From Phoronis australis (taxonomy: Eukaryota > Phoronida > Phoronidae): a stretch of DNA of 64,000 nt. The DNA is taken from positions 641,005 through 705,004 of the forward strand of contig NMRA01000193.1 in assembly GCA_002633005.1 (NCBI GenBank), in the 5' to 3' direction. Within the stretch, counting starts at the first letter, position 1; each line of letters begins with the position of its first letter. This document shows, in pieces, positions 1-12,149 of this stretch. The translations under genes and the position numbers were made by a program. Under the pieces are notes generated by a model. The model made no database searches. It had not been told where the DNA came from and saw only the letters and a list, made by a program, of their open reading frames with translations.

Positions 1-2820
1 TCCTCCTGCCCTGTATTTACCCAATCGAGACCATACCACTGATAATACAAAGCCAAAGTACCCAGGCACCTGAAATTTATACCTGCTTAACCTTTATTAA
101 TGCTCCTACTGATCTGTCTTTGGCTATACCCCTTGCCTTTGAGGAGGTCCCATTCACAGTATATTGTCCTGTAATAATTACATGACCACTCTCAGAGCCC
201 TGTAATGTGAAAACCAAATTTCTCCACTGAACAACAGGTATTAAATTGGTGGTCTCCCACTCCCACGCATGGTTTGGTATTATCTTACTTATCTCGCAAC
301 AAGCTTAGGTCTAGCAACACTACCCAAGTTTGCTTGCATTCAACCTGAGGCTGTCATCGCTAATCCAATGGTTTGTGTTTAAGTGGGCTACATGTAAATA
401 GCTGACTAGTACTAGTAGAGCATAGAGTTCCTGGTGATAGACGATGCTTTTCTTGTGATAATGAAAATCCACGAATGATTTTGCAATTCAAGTCCAAAGT
501 CTTAAAATTGCCAGCAGGTAGAAATCCAGCCCACGACCGTCGAGTGACAAGCAGGATCCATCCAACCACAGTAACATTTTCAGTCACAACATTGATGGAC
601 CTAAGACTAGGTTAACCTGTAGATTTTGCTCAACTCGAGCACAGCGATTACAAATTCAGTACTAATTTCCCTCAAGTAATGATCTCATCTAATTCTAAGC
701 GTACCAGGTTTTCCGTACATAAGCCCAAACGATGAAACGCCCATGGGCGTTTATTTGGTGTTACAACTTGTGGTGTCAAGTGTCCAGACAGCGTCACGTA
801 GTTTGGAAATTTTCCTCTTAAAAACCCACTCAGCGTCAACTTTCTGTCACAAATTCAGTTTTGTGGAGCCTTTGTCATTTATAAAAAGGAACAAGGCGTT
901 GGCGAACTATGAATTTATTAACAAAAAAATTAAAAACGTAATTTTAAGTAAAATAGTGTCAAGTCAAGTAAGACTATGGCTTTCCGTTTACTGGCACGCT
1001 CCCTTTTCCGAATAAACACCCGGGCGATTATTTGGTGTTCCTAAGACGCCTGAAAATTTTCATTTTCGGAATACACGCTCATGGGCATATCTAAGGAAAT
1101 TCCCGATAATAGTTAGGCTGTTCAGGTCATACAGAGAGCAATATCGTCATCGAAATGTTCAAGAAACGAATAACTTACCTAGCTAAGACAAACTTCCCTT
1201 CTTCGAAGTAGTACCGAAAACAGCAAATATTTGTCTCAAGTTGCCAAAAGGTCAAACCGCACAACATAATGGGTTACATTCGTTTGTTTTGATCGCATAG
1301 ATTTTAAGAAAACAAAAATAAAAAATATGTACAGGCAGTAGATCGTGAGTATGTTTCAAAGGTCTTTATGCAGATTCACGGTGTTTTTAAAACGGATCAA
1401 ATGACTTAAGCACAATAGCCTTTGCAGCAGGTACTAGTGTACTTCTGGAGGTAGAACATGAGGTTTCTCACTTCAGTTACAGCACAGTCTTATCATGGAC
1501 AGTTCCACCATTTCCTAGTTCAGCAGCATGTCGTAGAAATGACTGAAAAAAACAGTTTGGGTGAAAAATGTTGCAATTTCTTTGATAAAAACCTAGTAAC
1601 ACAGGTGTTACATGTGATGACAGACAAACATTTGACTGCCTACCGCAGCTGTCTCAACAAGCATACACGAATTTGAGTTACTTCAAGTTCTGTGTTAATG
1701 TAACACCAGTTTCAAGCAACAAACACTTGTGTAATACAAACAACATGCTAAACACGAGCTGGCCTTTCCGACTTATCTCGAGAGAGGACTGATCAACGTT
1801 CTCAGACCCGCTTGATCAGATCTCGACAGCGCTTATTATCCCACAATGTCTTAGCACCGTGGTTTAAGCTAAGACCAAAAGTTAACCTGATATGGAGTAG
1901 GCTTAAATTGTAGTTTTTGGTCTAAATGAACGATACCTATGATTGTAAACTTTTGAAGATCAAATTTCGTTGATATTTTTCACAATCTAATGACTCTGAA
2001 TAATGCCAAACGGATAACCATCTGCTTTCATGAAACCCCCGCAAAACGACATGGACTCGTAGAGACAATGAAGTACGACTTACTCGCACATTGAAATATT
2101 TTCAAGCTATATCCGGGACTTTGCATGTAAATGTAAATGCTATCCCACTTGTATCCAAAATGTTGTAAATAAATTCCCATTTAGCGTTCCAAGGTCAAAG
2201 ATTATTCATGAAAAAACCATAATTCACACACCGCCCACTTAGTTTTATGAATTTGAAACAGGTGGCGAAAGCGTATTTTGTGTGCTCACCTCTTTCAAAA
2301 CTTAACTTAAATTCATCTTCGGTCTTAACTTAACAAATTTTTGGTATTGAGTCTTAATTCTAAAGTCATTATTTATGAAACGGGTCTCAGGTCAATGAGG
2401 TGTTAAATTGACAGTCGCCGGGCTGCGACACCGTATCATCCACGAGATGGCTCACATAGAATTGGAGTGGAAAATGACAAAATTTCACGATTCCGCTAAA
2501 AATAATTTGACGAAAGGACATTATATGAGAAGGTATCCAGAAGAAATGAAATAGAAATGGTTGCTTCGCAATGCTTTTCGTGGCATATTAGATGAATGGG
2601 ATATCTTTATTTTTCTTATGGACCCAAGTAACATAATACAGGTAAGTGTTGGCCTACGAAGTACATGAGTTAAACAAACAAACAAACAAATTTAACTGAT
2701 GCAAACCAGTGCCAGTCTACACTTGACAACGCAAGGAGAAAATTAGATCATAGTTTTGTAACTCATCATCTGGGATGTATATAGTTCTTTATTTAATCTG
2801 TGTATAGCTTTGGAAGCAAA
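1..2820. other. no supported gene
   Basis: AT-rich non-coding sequence. Open frames here are short, lack recognisable motifs and show no paired splice signals. An (AAAC)n-like run near 2,675-2,690 is the only simple repeat noted. Confidence 0.5.
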
Positions 2821-2824
2821 TGTC

Positions 2825-2995
2825 TGGAAACCGCAGAAAACGCAGACCTAGAAAAAACAGACCTTAGACAACGCAGACATAGAAACCGCAGACCTATAAA
2901 CCGAATATTACAGTAAAAACAAGCCCTAGAAAACGCAAACACTAAAAAATGCAGACCTAATAAACCCAGACCTAGAAAACGTGAACCAAAAGGTC
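2825..2995. repeat. degenerate minisatellite, about 15-16 bp unit
   Basis: Around ten imperfect copies of a unit close to AACGCAGACCTAGAA follow one another, with substitutions and small length changes. The array is old, since no two neighbours are identical over their full length. Confidence 0.75.
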
Positions 2996-3539
2996 CTTTT
3001 ACTACTAACTCAAAAGCAGGTTTTTAAATTTTACTTGTTAACTTCAGAAGTCAGAGCATTGTGTATTTGGTTGCTTTGATAGCCGCTACCCGTGCCACAG
3101 ACTCTGATTTTTAACAGGTTGGGGGAAAGCCAAAAATACTCTTTTTGGGTTACTATAGTGCACGGTGCGCACTTTGGCAATTTTCCAGCCGTTTGGGTAA
3201 GAATTAAGGGGTACCGTTTTTATTATAGCTGCTCCGTTAAGTCATGTTTCCTTAAGACGCATTTCACACGTTTTCTAAGTGTTTTGAAATGCCACATTCC
3301 GCCATTTCACCTAAGCACAAAACAAAACAGACCGAAGACTCCATAAGATCATGTCACTCCAGGGTTACAATTTCAGGTTTTCCACTTCGGGTTGGGAAGG
3401 ATTTGTGATTTCCCAAGACGTCTGATGTAGCCAGAAGAATTCAACTTAGGCCTCTCTAAGCAATATTGTTGGAAACGGACAGGTAGAAATTATTGACACG
3501 CTGGGAGCACTTTGCAACGAAGAAGGTTGTTCGTATAGA

Positions 3540-3695
3540 CCTGGCGTGCGTTCAGTAGTGCTAGGACCTACGTTAGGTCCTAGCTAATATCTAGCCAAAG
3601 TCACGTGTTTTCATTTATAAAACACGACAATATCTCACGTTATCTCCCGAAGTCTTGCTTTTTAGCTAGGTCCTAGCGTTACTGAACGGGAGGCT
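3540..3695. mobile_element. MITE family 1, copy A (about 155 bp)
   Basis: Terminal inverted repeats are visible: the left end carries GTTCAGTAGTGCTAGGACCTA and the right end, read in reverse complement, GTTCAGTAACGCTAGGACCTA. The interior is AT-rich and non-coding. A second copy at 26,479-26,626 shares both the ends and the interior, which shows a dispersed family. No transposase is encoded, so it would have been moved in trans. The superfamily is not identified. Confidence 0.75.
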
Positions 3696-3753
3696 GATTC
3701 ACCCAGACAGGAAGAGCGGCTCAAAACGAGTCTCACTGCGATAGCTCCGTTAA

Positions 3754-3855
3754 ATGGCTAATCGGCATTGTTGTGTTCTAGGTTGCTCGAACGGCGAAAA
3801 AAAATACAGACATTCAACTTCTTTTTTACAATCCGTAAAGACGTTGAGATTCTGA
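3754..3855 (+). pseudogene. short Cys-motif N-terminal fragment, possible THAP/C2CH relic
   Basis: A 33-codon frame begins MANRHCCVLGCSNGEKKYRH and ends at TGA. The CC-x4-C start resembles the first zinc-ligand segment of THAP or similar C2CH fingers, which often open with M..(K/R)CCV.GC.N. No downstream ligands follow and no donor site is obvious. It could be a decayed first exon or a chance frame. Low confidence. Confidence 0.2.
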
Positions 3856-3859
3856 TGTG

Positions 3860-6440
3860 TTGAATCGTTGCCACACACCGGGAATGTCGCATCTCAGTTG
3901 CCGAGCATCATAGCAACGACCGGTGAATGATCGACCAGCCGGGCTGTGTTTTCATGACTACGGGTTGAATTTATGAATGTCTTTCAAAAAGGTGAGGTCC
4001 CTCAATCAGCCCTCGAATATCGGCCCTATTCTCGTCCCAAAATATTGAAAATCACGCGAAATTCCCCCCACGAGGGCTAAAAATTCCCCTAAACTGGTTG
4101 ATAATTTCCCGGCCTCGAAGTTCAAATCACTTGTAATCCACACAGCTTACAATTTGAAGGAGCACCGTAAAATGCTTCTTGAGACAGAGCTAATGGGAAC
4201 TTGCTACAGGGCGGGGTGCTATTAATGGTAATCGGGAGGTATAATTTACCTCTCACTCTGCGAAAAACTTCCCCTCTCAGAATTCACAGGCACTTTTCCC
4301 CTCGGGATGAACGAGATTTTTTAATCTATGTATTTTTTGTTTTATAATTGTATACTGATTTCTTTATATTTATTTAACCCAGGTACAACGTCTCTTGGCG
4401 CTTTTTGGGTATGTATACTTATTGTACTAAATATGTCATAATAAACATTAAAAACGAGGCCCCTGAAGGAATATGCTTGCTCTGCCCAATTAATAGAAAT
4501 TAAGCTCTTAAAATTTTTTCAGGTTGTGATTTGGACGAACGAACAAGGTGTTTTAATTTTAAAATTCATCTTGTCCAGATTGATACTTGAAACGTGACAC
4601 ATGAAATAGATGTAAGAATTATAAAAACCAAGAAAGCAGAACTGATGGTCAAATAATTTTAGGTTCAACTACCAGCCTGATTTTTATTTTAATAAAAAAT
4701 AATTTAAAGAGTATCAATCGTTCTTGCAGATCAATGACAGATCAACTGTTAGTCCCGGTAGTCCCAATCTCACTATCAGGGACTATGCTATTCTTGACGT
4801 TAAGTTGATCAACAAATTAAATCAGATGTGACTTGCACATGACGCCAAAATGCGATGAGCCACCCCTGTCAAACCTATCTTCAACTCGTCAAAAATACGA
4901 GAAGATGACCTGGTTAGTATTTTCATCAACTATTTACAAGAAGAAACGTAACCCCGTATTCAGCATATACCTAATCCGTAACAAGATCGCCGCAATGTGT
5001 TAATGTTTATTTTGTTTCGAACGTAGTTTTAAGAAAAAAGCTTATAGGTTTTTGTCAGACAACACCAGTTTGGCGCATTGACTTGTTCTCTGAAGCATTT
5101 TTCTACGTCTCTGAGGTTAATTATTGGCTCATTAATATCCAGGTTTGGCTCGAAAAACCAGCAGTTTAACTCGCGCAAAGTCAACTTCCGTATCGGATTT
5201 TATGTTCGCAGCGTGTATTAGGTGTATAGATATGTAATGTTTCTGTGTAATAATGCAGACGGTATATGACTATTTATGGTGGACATATACAGTAGTTGTA
5301 GAAGCAGCTCGAGTCATAGCATAGTGAGTAAGCATCTAAAATTTTGTTCTTGTGAAATCTTGAAACTCCAGCAAGTGAGCGGGTTTTTATCCAGTCTAGA
5401 ACTGAAGAAGGTATTTGATTTTCATTGATGATTCTAGGAATGTGAAAACGTGAACGATGAATTACCATACCTGTTGTGTAATATGGAGTCTTGAGTAAAG
5501 GGTTGTAGTTGCAATGGAGAGCTTCGATTACACCTTAAACGCGAACGAGAACATGTGGGTTGGCATTCGTTGCTTCTTACGTCACAGTGTTGACCTATAT
5601 TTTCGCGTTCAGCCTTATCACACCGGTGGTAAGGACATGAAGACAGCTGATCTCGCGTCAGGTGCAACGTGAGTTTTAATTGCCGATTTATCTCAAAAGA
5701 TCATTAAGTTTATGCAACTCTTTAATGTTTTTACAAAGTTTGGCCACCCAGCCTAGTGCCTGTATCTTACTCGGTTGAATGTTTGAAATACATGACCTTC
5801 GTTCTGCGGCCCTCTTCGCATTGCTGACGTTTCCCAGAAAAGCTAAAGTAATCGGGTGGTTATGGGTGACTCATGTGCCAAACCATCTCAATTTCAAAAA
5901 TATTTCATGAAGGCAAATGAGAAAAATGCTTTGATTAGAAATTTCCATAGCAAAGAGAAGTAACTGAGAGTTTGTGAATTAAACCCTATGCGTGTTTTTG
6001 TATTTCTGCTCAAAATCACTTTTGGGGTGAGTAAAATGACATTAAGAATCTTTATATCTCGGATATTGCTTTTTTCACCGCGGGCAGAAAATGATGATGT
6101 TATCCCGGCCGTAGCTGTAACCCCTTCGGTAATTGTGAATTAGTCTGTTGTTTGGATAGCCAAAGCGAGTGGAATTGTTTTGAAAGCAACCTGAAAGTTA
6201 GCTGCGTAAAAAGCATGAATATATTTTCAACAGGCGAGATATATCAATAATGTCTACAAACAGAGCTATTTCTAAAAATCTGTATTCTTTCGGAAGAAGT
6301 AGGAACCAGCAGATATTTTTGAAGCCCGATACTGAGATCCCCAAATTAAGTTAGGAAGACGTAAATTGTTGCGTGTGCGAATAAACAAGACATGTTTGAG
6401 TTCATTGACTACATCACATGTTTGTGCATTTTTTGTTCAT
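3860..6440. other. no supported gene
   Basis: Non-coding AT-rich sequence. Two adjoining minus-strand frames at 5,274-5,668 contain a Cys-rich stretch (CPYHRCDK then CDVRSNECQPTC) followed by a possible donor CAG/GTATGG near 5,470. No family is recognised, so no gene is called. Confidence 0.4.
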
Positions 6441-7060
6441 ACCAAATTATTCCCAAAACAGAAGTTCTATTTAGTTAATTGATTTTGAGGGAAGTGAAAT
6501 GTCGCGTACTTTGCGACATTTAACGACAGTTAGTTGGTTGATAACCAGGTAAATATGTTTGTCGAGCTGATTGTTGATTTCACTTTCGTTGTTTGTTAGT
6601 TTTGTAGACGGTATCCTCACACATCAGGGCTCGGAAAGAAGTAAATACCGGGAATTTCCGAATATATAAGAAAAAAGAGGGGACCAAGAATAGGTTATTG
6701 GGTTACATCTGTGATGTTGATTGGGAGGAAGAATTGCCAAAGAAAAACATATTGCTTTCGATTCGTCAAATAAGTTCTGAAGGACAAATGTTTGGCTCCA
6801 TTTTTTCCGTAACAAAATAGCATGGTCTAGTGTATCAAAGGCTTTTGGAAGATCTATAAAATGGTGGTTGGGTTCACCCCCTTGACCAGACGTCCGTTCC
6901 TTCTGTCAGTTACTTCAAGTGTTGTAAATGCGGAAAATCTTAATTTCTGAGAACCAAATTGGTGTTTATGTATGAGATTGCATGTAGTGAGAGTTGTAGG
7001 CCTTTGGAAAGTTTAAAAGATTGAGAAGGCATGAAGTAGAGAAACAAGCCTGTGGTTACA
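6440..7060 (-). pseudogene. decayed non-LTR retrotransposon reverse transcriptase
   Basis: The minus strand, read with several frameshifts and stops, carries the ordered landmarks of a LINE reverse transcriptase. These are HQFGFQK (finger region) near 6,950, then FIDLPKAFDTLDHAILL (palm motif A region) at 6,800-6,860, then GPLFFLIYSEIPGI (the region usually S-x-GPLLF) near 6,660-6,710. Last is WLSTN-LSLNVAK (after the FADD box) near 6,490-6,540. This set is typical of CR1/L2/Jockey-type LINEs. The endonuclease and the FADD catalytic box are not recognisable. The longest intact frame is only 63 codons, so the copy is dead. Confidence 0.75.
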
Positions 7061-7064
7061 ACCA

Positions 7065-7815
7065 TTGTGCTCATCTTTCATTTCTTTTGTATTTAGACAC
7101 AAATTACCTATGCTTAAACATTGATTGATTATAGTAATTTTATAATGACTGTAGTAATCAATTTCATGAATTTGATAAATAACTTGTCAAATCCTGCGCT
7201 AGACTTTGATTCATTATTGCCTAATGAGCTTAAAACATTGCTTTCAACTACTTCTTAAATTTAGTTCTCGTAGGCTTAGACAAGAAAGAGCAAAATTAAA
7301 TGTGTGCGTGGCCTGGTAATTCGGATCTCGTGAGCCAATCTTTGTAAAGAAGTCGTGATTTATGTTGTAATTTGGTCTGGTCGCTGTTTGTTTTGAGGAT
7401 ACCTCTTTCAACGTCTTGCTGGAGTCTTTTTTGTATTTGCTTGAATTCTTTGTGAAAGAAAAGGTTGAATATTAAGTAATTTATTATATCAAAAGTTGAA
7501 TGTAGATAGCACATTCCCCTTTCGTTTGCCAAGTAGTGGACTATTTCTCGTGCAAGTTTAATGTGTACAGCATATATTTCTATAATTAAAACCAGTGGTC
7601 CTTGTGTTATCCATTTGTTAAATTTGTGCTTGTGTTTGCTGAACCGTGTGATTATGTAAAGGAGATGCTTTTTATGTAACTTGATGATGATATAAGATGC
7701 TGTTTGAGTGTTGATTGTGACTGAAAATTAATTTACTTGAATGATTTAAAACTTGTCTTCTAGTGGTTTGGTAGATAATTGTGTTCGAATTCTTTTTTGT
7801 GAATTGTGGTTTGAA
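7065..7815. other. no supported gene; one unexplained minus-strand frame
   Basis: A 78-codon minus-strand frame at 7,296-7,532 has a charged composition (KEFKQIQKRLQQDVERGILK) that looks more protein-like than its surroundings. It has no recognised motif and no supporting splice sites. It may be an upstream relic of the adjacent LINE, but the sequence does not prove it. Confidence 0.3.
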
Positions 7816-7816
7816 A

Positions 7817-8014
7817 TTAACATTGACATTTAGATAATCTTCCCATGACTACCGATATTGTGTCTATAGCACTCAGCCACAGCTCCAAGAGTAGTTCATT
7901 TTGTAACTCCTCTTCCGCTACACTGCCTTGCAAACAATCCGCTAGTTTGTGATATTCAGATTTCGGAATACCAAGCGTGGAAGTTAACGATGTGCCTGTT
8001 TTATTAGTTCGCAT
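7817..8014 (-). CDS. small hypothetical ORF, 65 aa
   Basis: The frame starts MRTNKTGTSLTSTLG and continues with a leucine/glutamate-rich helix-like segment (AEEELQNELLLELWL) to a TAA stop. Composition looks protein-like, and the start lies about 50-60 bp downstream (minus strand) of a YY1-type AAGATGGCGGC motif, which often sits at transcription starts. No family is recognised. It could be a first exon or a chance frame. Confidence 0.3.
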   Translation of the reverse strand: MRTNKTGTSLTSTLGIPKSEYHKLADCLQGSVAEEELQNELLLELWLSAIDTISVVMGRLSKCQC

Positions 8015-8062
8015 ATCTTGCGTTTACATGCAGCCCCGCTTGATTTTAAACGTTTCTGGGCG

Positions 8063-8078
8063 CCGCCATCTTGGATAA
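8063..8078 (-). promoter_or_regulatory. YY1-like CAAGATGGCGGC motif
   Basis: The plus strand reads GCGCCGCCATCTTG, so the minus strand carries CAAGATGGCGGCGC. This matches the YY1 core, which in animals is common just downstream of transcription starts. The ATG within it opens only a very short frame. Inferred from motif and position only. Confidence 0.35.
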
Positions 8079-8145
8079 TTTTTATCGAAATTTCCTTCCA
8101 GTTCCAGTCACTTTCTTGAGTCAACAGTCAACATAAAATAAAAAA

Positions 8146-8870
8146 ACAAAACGTACCGAGAGTAGCGTAGATGAAGTAATATCCACGAAACATGCTGTGT
8201 GAGAATTACTACATCTATGCCAATCGAGATACGTTTTGTATTTAAACCCTACGCTTCGAATTTTTTAGTTTCTTTCATTTAGTTGGCAGATTTTTGAAAT
8301 ACCTCAACCAGACTGTTCACGTGGCGGATCACATCCTATATGTATGCGCTTGCGCGTTAGGTTACAAATTTTATCTAGTAAAAGAAACAGTTTTAAATGT
8401 TACGATTCATTACCTAAAAAGATCGAACAAAGATGGAAAAGGTAATTGTGCATTGAATTTGCAACATATCCTGAAAATAATTAAAGAACAACAATATTTA
8501 ACATTTTGCTTACCGAGGAATAGGCGCCTGAGTTGCAGACGATAAAATATTTAGCAAATAAAACTGCTACAAAATAGTCATACATGTATACCAGATGATA
8601 TGTTTGTGACTTGATTGCATGCTGAGTGTTTTTATACTGCTGAAATTGTATTATTTTAAACTAGTTTGGGAAAGTTTGATGATCGAACCAGCTATCGACG
8701 TCAAATTGACATTGACCTACCTTGTGAACTCTCCAAATCAGAGGGCACAGTTAAAGTAGTCCCGGGACGGAAAACAATATCACGTGGCCGTATTGCACTC
8801 GACTGATTCAACGCGAACGGGATGAAATTGAAAAACTTGTCAAGCGATTAAACCTGAACGACACGTTGAA
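8146..8870 (+). repeat. dispersed repeat family F, copy 1, with foldback head
   Basis: The first 94 bases (8,146-8,239) fold back on themselves: ACAAAACGTACC at the left is matched by GGTACG-type sequence ending ACGTTTTGT at the right. Internal arms also pair around GCGTAGATGAAGTAAT. The following 600 bases align with 27,835-28,470, including CAGACTGTTCACGTGGCGG and CGGCGCCTG-like blocks. The copy contains stops in all frames. No coding family is recognised. Confidence 0.65.
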
Positions 8871-8879
8871 ATAATAAAC

Positions 8880-9490
8880 AAAGATGAAGACGTGAAAACG
8901 CAGAGAAAATGATAGACACGTGGAGTTCCACATTCATTTCTCCACTTTATTGCACTTCAGACCCATATATCGGAAAAATAAAAATCACACTGAGAAAGAC
9001 CCATACCACTAAATTTCAAAAAAGCCACAAATCGGATACAGCAGAACTGCACTTCTTCAATCGCTATTTTGTTACTCTAGAATTTGAAAAGTGTTTCTCG
9101 CATGCTCTGTACCTGTGTTGTTTCACTGTAGGGCAATAGTCCAAAAGGAATTTGTCAAGAAAATTTTCTGGCCTCATACTGTGCATGGATGAATTGCTTA
9201 CATTTGCTCGATTTCCTAGACATTGTCGGGAAAAACGTAATCTGCACACACAATGGACATGGTGTATACTTAACTAAGTTACATGTAAGTTGTCTAAGAT
9301 GTACTGGCAGACGTCTGGCACTAATTTAAACGTAATGTTTCGAAATTGGTTTTGTTTCACGACAAACACGTAAATATAAAGCGAACAATTTACCACAACG
9401 ATCAAGCACAGTTGCACTTATGATGAACAAGTAAATCAGCGTGGTCTTTTTACCAACAAAAATAAGATGAACTAAGCTCTAAAAACACTT
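8880..9490. other. no supported gene
   Basis: AT-rich sequence. Overlapping opposite-strand frames of 60-76 codons have no motifs or splice context. Confidence 0.4.
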
Positions 9491-9495
9491 ATCGC

Positions 9496-10166
9496 GGACA
9501 AATAAAACAACACAAGAATGATACATATTTACAGTGTAGGTTATATTGGGAATCTCAGGGTCACGGCTCTACAGTTGATAATTTGACAGGAGGTACCAGA
9601 TAGGTATCTATATTACAGGAGAAAACATAAACATTTACAAACGTGGTGTTGTGGCTTAGTCTGTGCGTGCGTGTCGCTCATCCATGAAAAACCCAGTCCA
9701 TAATGCACAAACTGCACTACAACACCACGTTCCTTGCACTATATGCCCGTTATCACTCCGGCTGATATGCTCACTCAGCTTGTCCGAAACCTGCTCTGTC
9801 AAGTTGTTATAGCCCATTTGGCTGTTTGGCGTACGCACTTGGTACTTTATATGATATTTGCCCATTTGGCAATTTGTACCCATTTGGGACTTAGTATTAA
9901 ATTTACTGTTTTGATCGACACAGTTGGTAAGCAATCGGTCAGTACCCATTTGGTGTTATGTAAGCATTTGGTACTACTTTCTAAGGTGTGACCTTTAGTA
10001 TCCGACATCCAATTGCACATTGGATATCGTAAATGTTTATGTTATCTCTTGTAATTTAGGTACCCAACTGGTACCTCCTATCAAATAATTAATAATAGAA
10101 CCGTGACCCTGAAATTCCCAATACAACCTAAAATGTATATCATCCTTGTGATGTTTTATTTGTCTC
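9496..10166. mobile_element. hairpin-chain element, copy 1 (about 670 bp, inverted arms)
   Basis: Both ends carry the same about 100-150 bp sequence in opposite orientation: GACAAATAAAACA, then TTGGGAAT(C/T)TCAGGGTCACGG, then a GGTACC hairpin. The left hairpin (9,591-9,609) is AGGTACC-AGATA-GGTATCT and the right (10,058-10,076) is AGGTACC-CAACT-GGTACCT. A 12-bp inner inverted repeat (CGTGGTGTTGTG near 9,643 against CACAACACCACG-type sequence near 9,716) joins the arms. The right arm holds the hairpin chain, more degraded than in the other copies. This is the only copy with both arms. Confidence 0.7.
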
Positions 10167-10169
10167 CAG

Positions 10170-12145
10170 TAATGAGATTCATGGCACTCTGGCAAAAATC
10201 CTATTATTTGGGCAAATACTATTCTGTAGCCCTTCAGGCTTCATTTCCAACTTCTGTTTAGTTCGTGTCTAGCCAGATGGGAACGCTCTCCTACTTGCGG
10301 TTGGTCCACCTTCAATCAACAGTATATTCAGTCGTAAGTTTTTTTCCCAATTAAACAGTTTTATAACCAACACAAAATAAGATGAATTAAGATCTACACT
10401 TATAAAAATATACTCGTTCAAATTGCAATAGAGATGGACCTACCTCACCAGAGTTACGTGACGGAAGCCTCAATCTTCTGTCGAAACCCCACGGAGTTAT
10501 ATAAAACCTATTAATCTACTGATCCACCAGCAAAACGGATACCCTGATAGACGATTCATCAGCAAATGGTTTACACTGAAATGTCAATTACTAACATACT
10601 ATATATAGGCTTTTGTGCGTGAGCTATATCGCGTCAATTCTTTCCACTAGATCGCTAGCTAGATTTTCCGACCATAATGACTTTAATAACTTTAAAGAGT
10701 TTCCAAAAATGTTCTCCATCCAATATTTTGAATTTCTGATTCTATTTTCCGTTAAATCCTGGGGGATTACTTTTACAACATATCACTGCGCCTGACAATT
10801 AACCGCCATAATTTTGAAGTCTATCGCACGTTGCGAGTATAACGTAACATTCCCTGGGACTGGTTTGTTTTTAAGCGTCTTGCTGTAAAGCGGTAATGAA
10901 GCAGAAAAACTGTTTACTGAACTTGTCTTAGCTCACAGTGAGAGGTCTTGAATCAAGTTATGAACATTGATGGACATTAGATCATACTAAATCTGGCTAA
11001 TGGGAGTTATTTCACTACTGACTAGCAATCCGATCTGTGTGTTGACGATACCCACCAGGGACCCTGGGGCACTGGTGGGATATAGCGGCCCAGAGTTAGA
11101 AAACCAGTTTCATCCCCTTTAAAATTCAACGTTGCTTGGTTCCCAGAAAAGTAAAGACCGCAATATTCATTCTCCCCATTTGCCAAAATTTTCAACCACC
11201 CCAGTCGTCTCAATTTGTTCACCCTGGTAGGGATTAATCTTGTCGATCCTTCGGTTGCCATAACTTACCCGGCCTCAGCAATATGTCCAACGTCAGTGTT
11301 CGAGTTTCAGCAAACAAATGTGCAGGCACGCCGGGCCACTTACTTGACCACATCCACATAAACCCTGTATGTGGAGGTTTACTGGCCTGGCTAGAAATCC
11401 ACTGGCCCCGGGCCACCGGGCCAGCGTATATTTCGTATACTGTGTAGACGTCCCATCAAAATCACATGGTCACATTAATTAGAAAAAAATCCCGCCATGA
11501 TTGGGATTTTAGCGGGGCATCCTCTTCATACTGTGCTCACGCACTGGTCCACTGGTCCTTTTGAACCACCAAGCAAGCACAGAAATCCTACCATGATCAC
11601 GTGGTCAAATACAAGTGAATGAGCCAATTTGTGCTTTGAATAGGAAAGAAAGTAAATGTTATGTCATATAATGCAATTCTAATGTATATCTACGTGATGC
11701 ACACCTAGTTCGACAGCTGCCGATGAATCTCTACACCACACTTTAGAACCACAAAAGCACACTTGGTTCTGATAGTTGCTCATTTTTTAAAAAAGAAAAT
11801 CCTCCCTTGACCAATGAAAATGATGCAGAATTTGTGTTTGTTATTCAACACTTTGAAAATCATGGCGTTTCAAACCTTGCTTTCTCCTCCTAATGTGTAT
11901 TTCCCTTTTGTCCAGGTTTTCAAAAAACCCATTAGATATTGGCTTATTAGTGATCTCAGGTCACAAAAATGAGTTGGGTTACAGACCAGAAACGATTATG
12001 TTTTTTTTAGCACGGTACCGTGACAGTGCTCTTTAAAATTGTTGTGTCACCTACTTTTTGTAAAAATCACTAATGAAAAATATCACGTTTTTATAATTGT
12101 CGTTGCATTAAAAGTTGTAAACCTGTCTATACTTCTGAGCTGATT
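10170..12145. other. no supported gene
   Basis: Non-coding. Minus-strand frames near 11,022-11,416 read as a broken protein-like stretch (KLWQPKDRQD, ILANGENEYCGLYF) that could be a relic, but no family is recognised. Confidence 0.35.
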
Positions 12146-12149
12146 ATTA

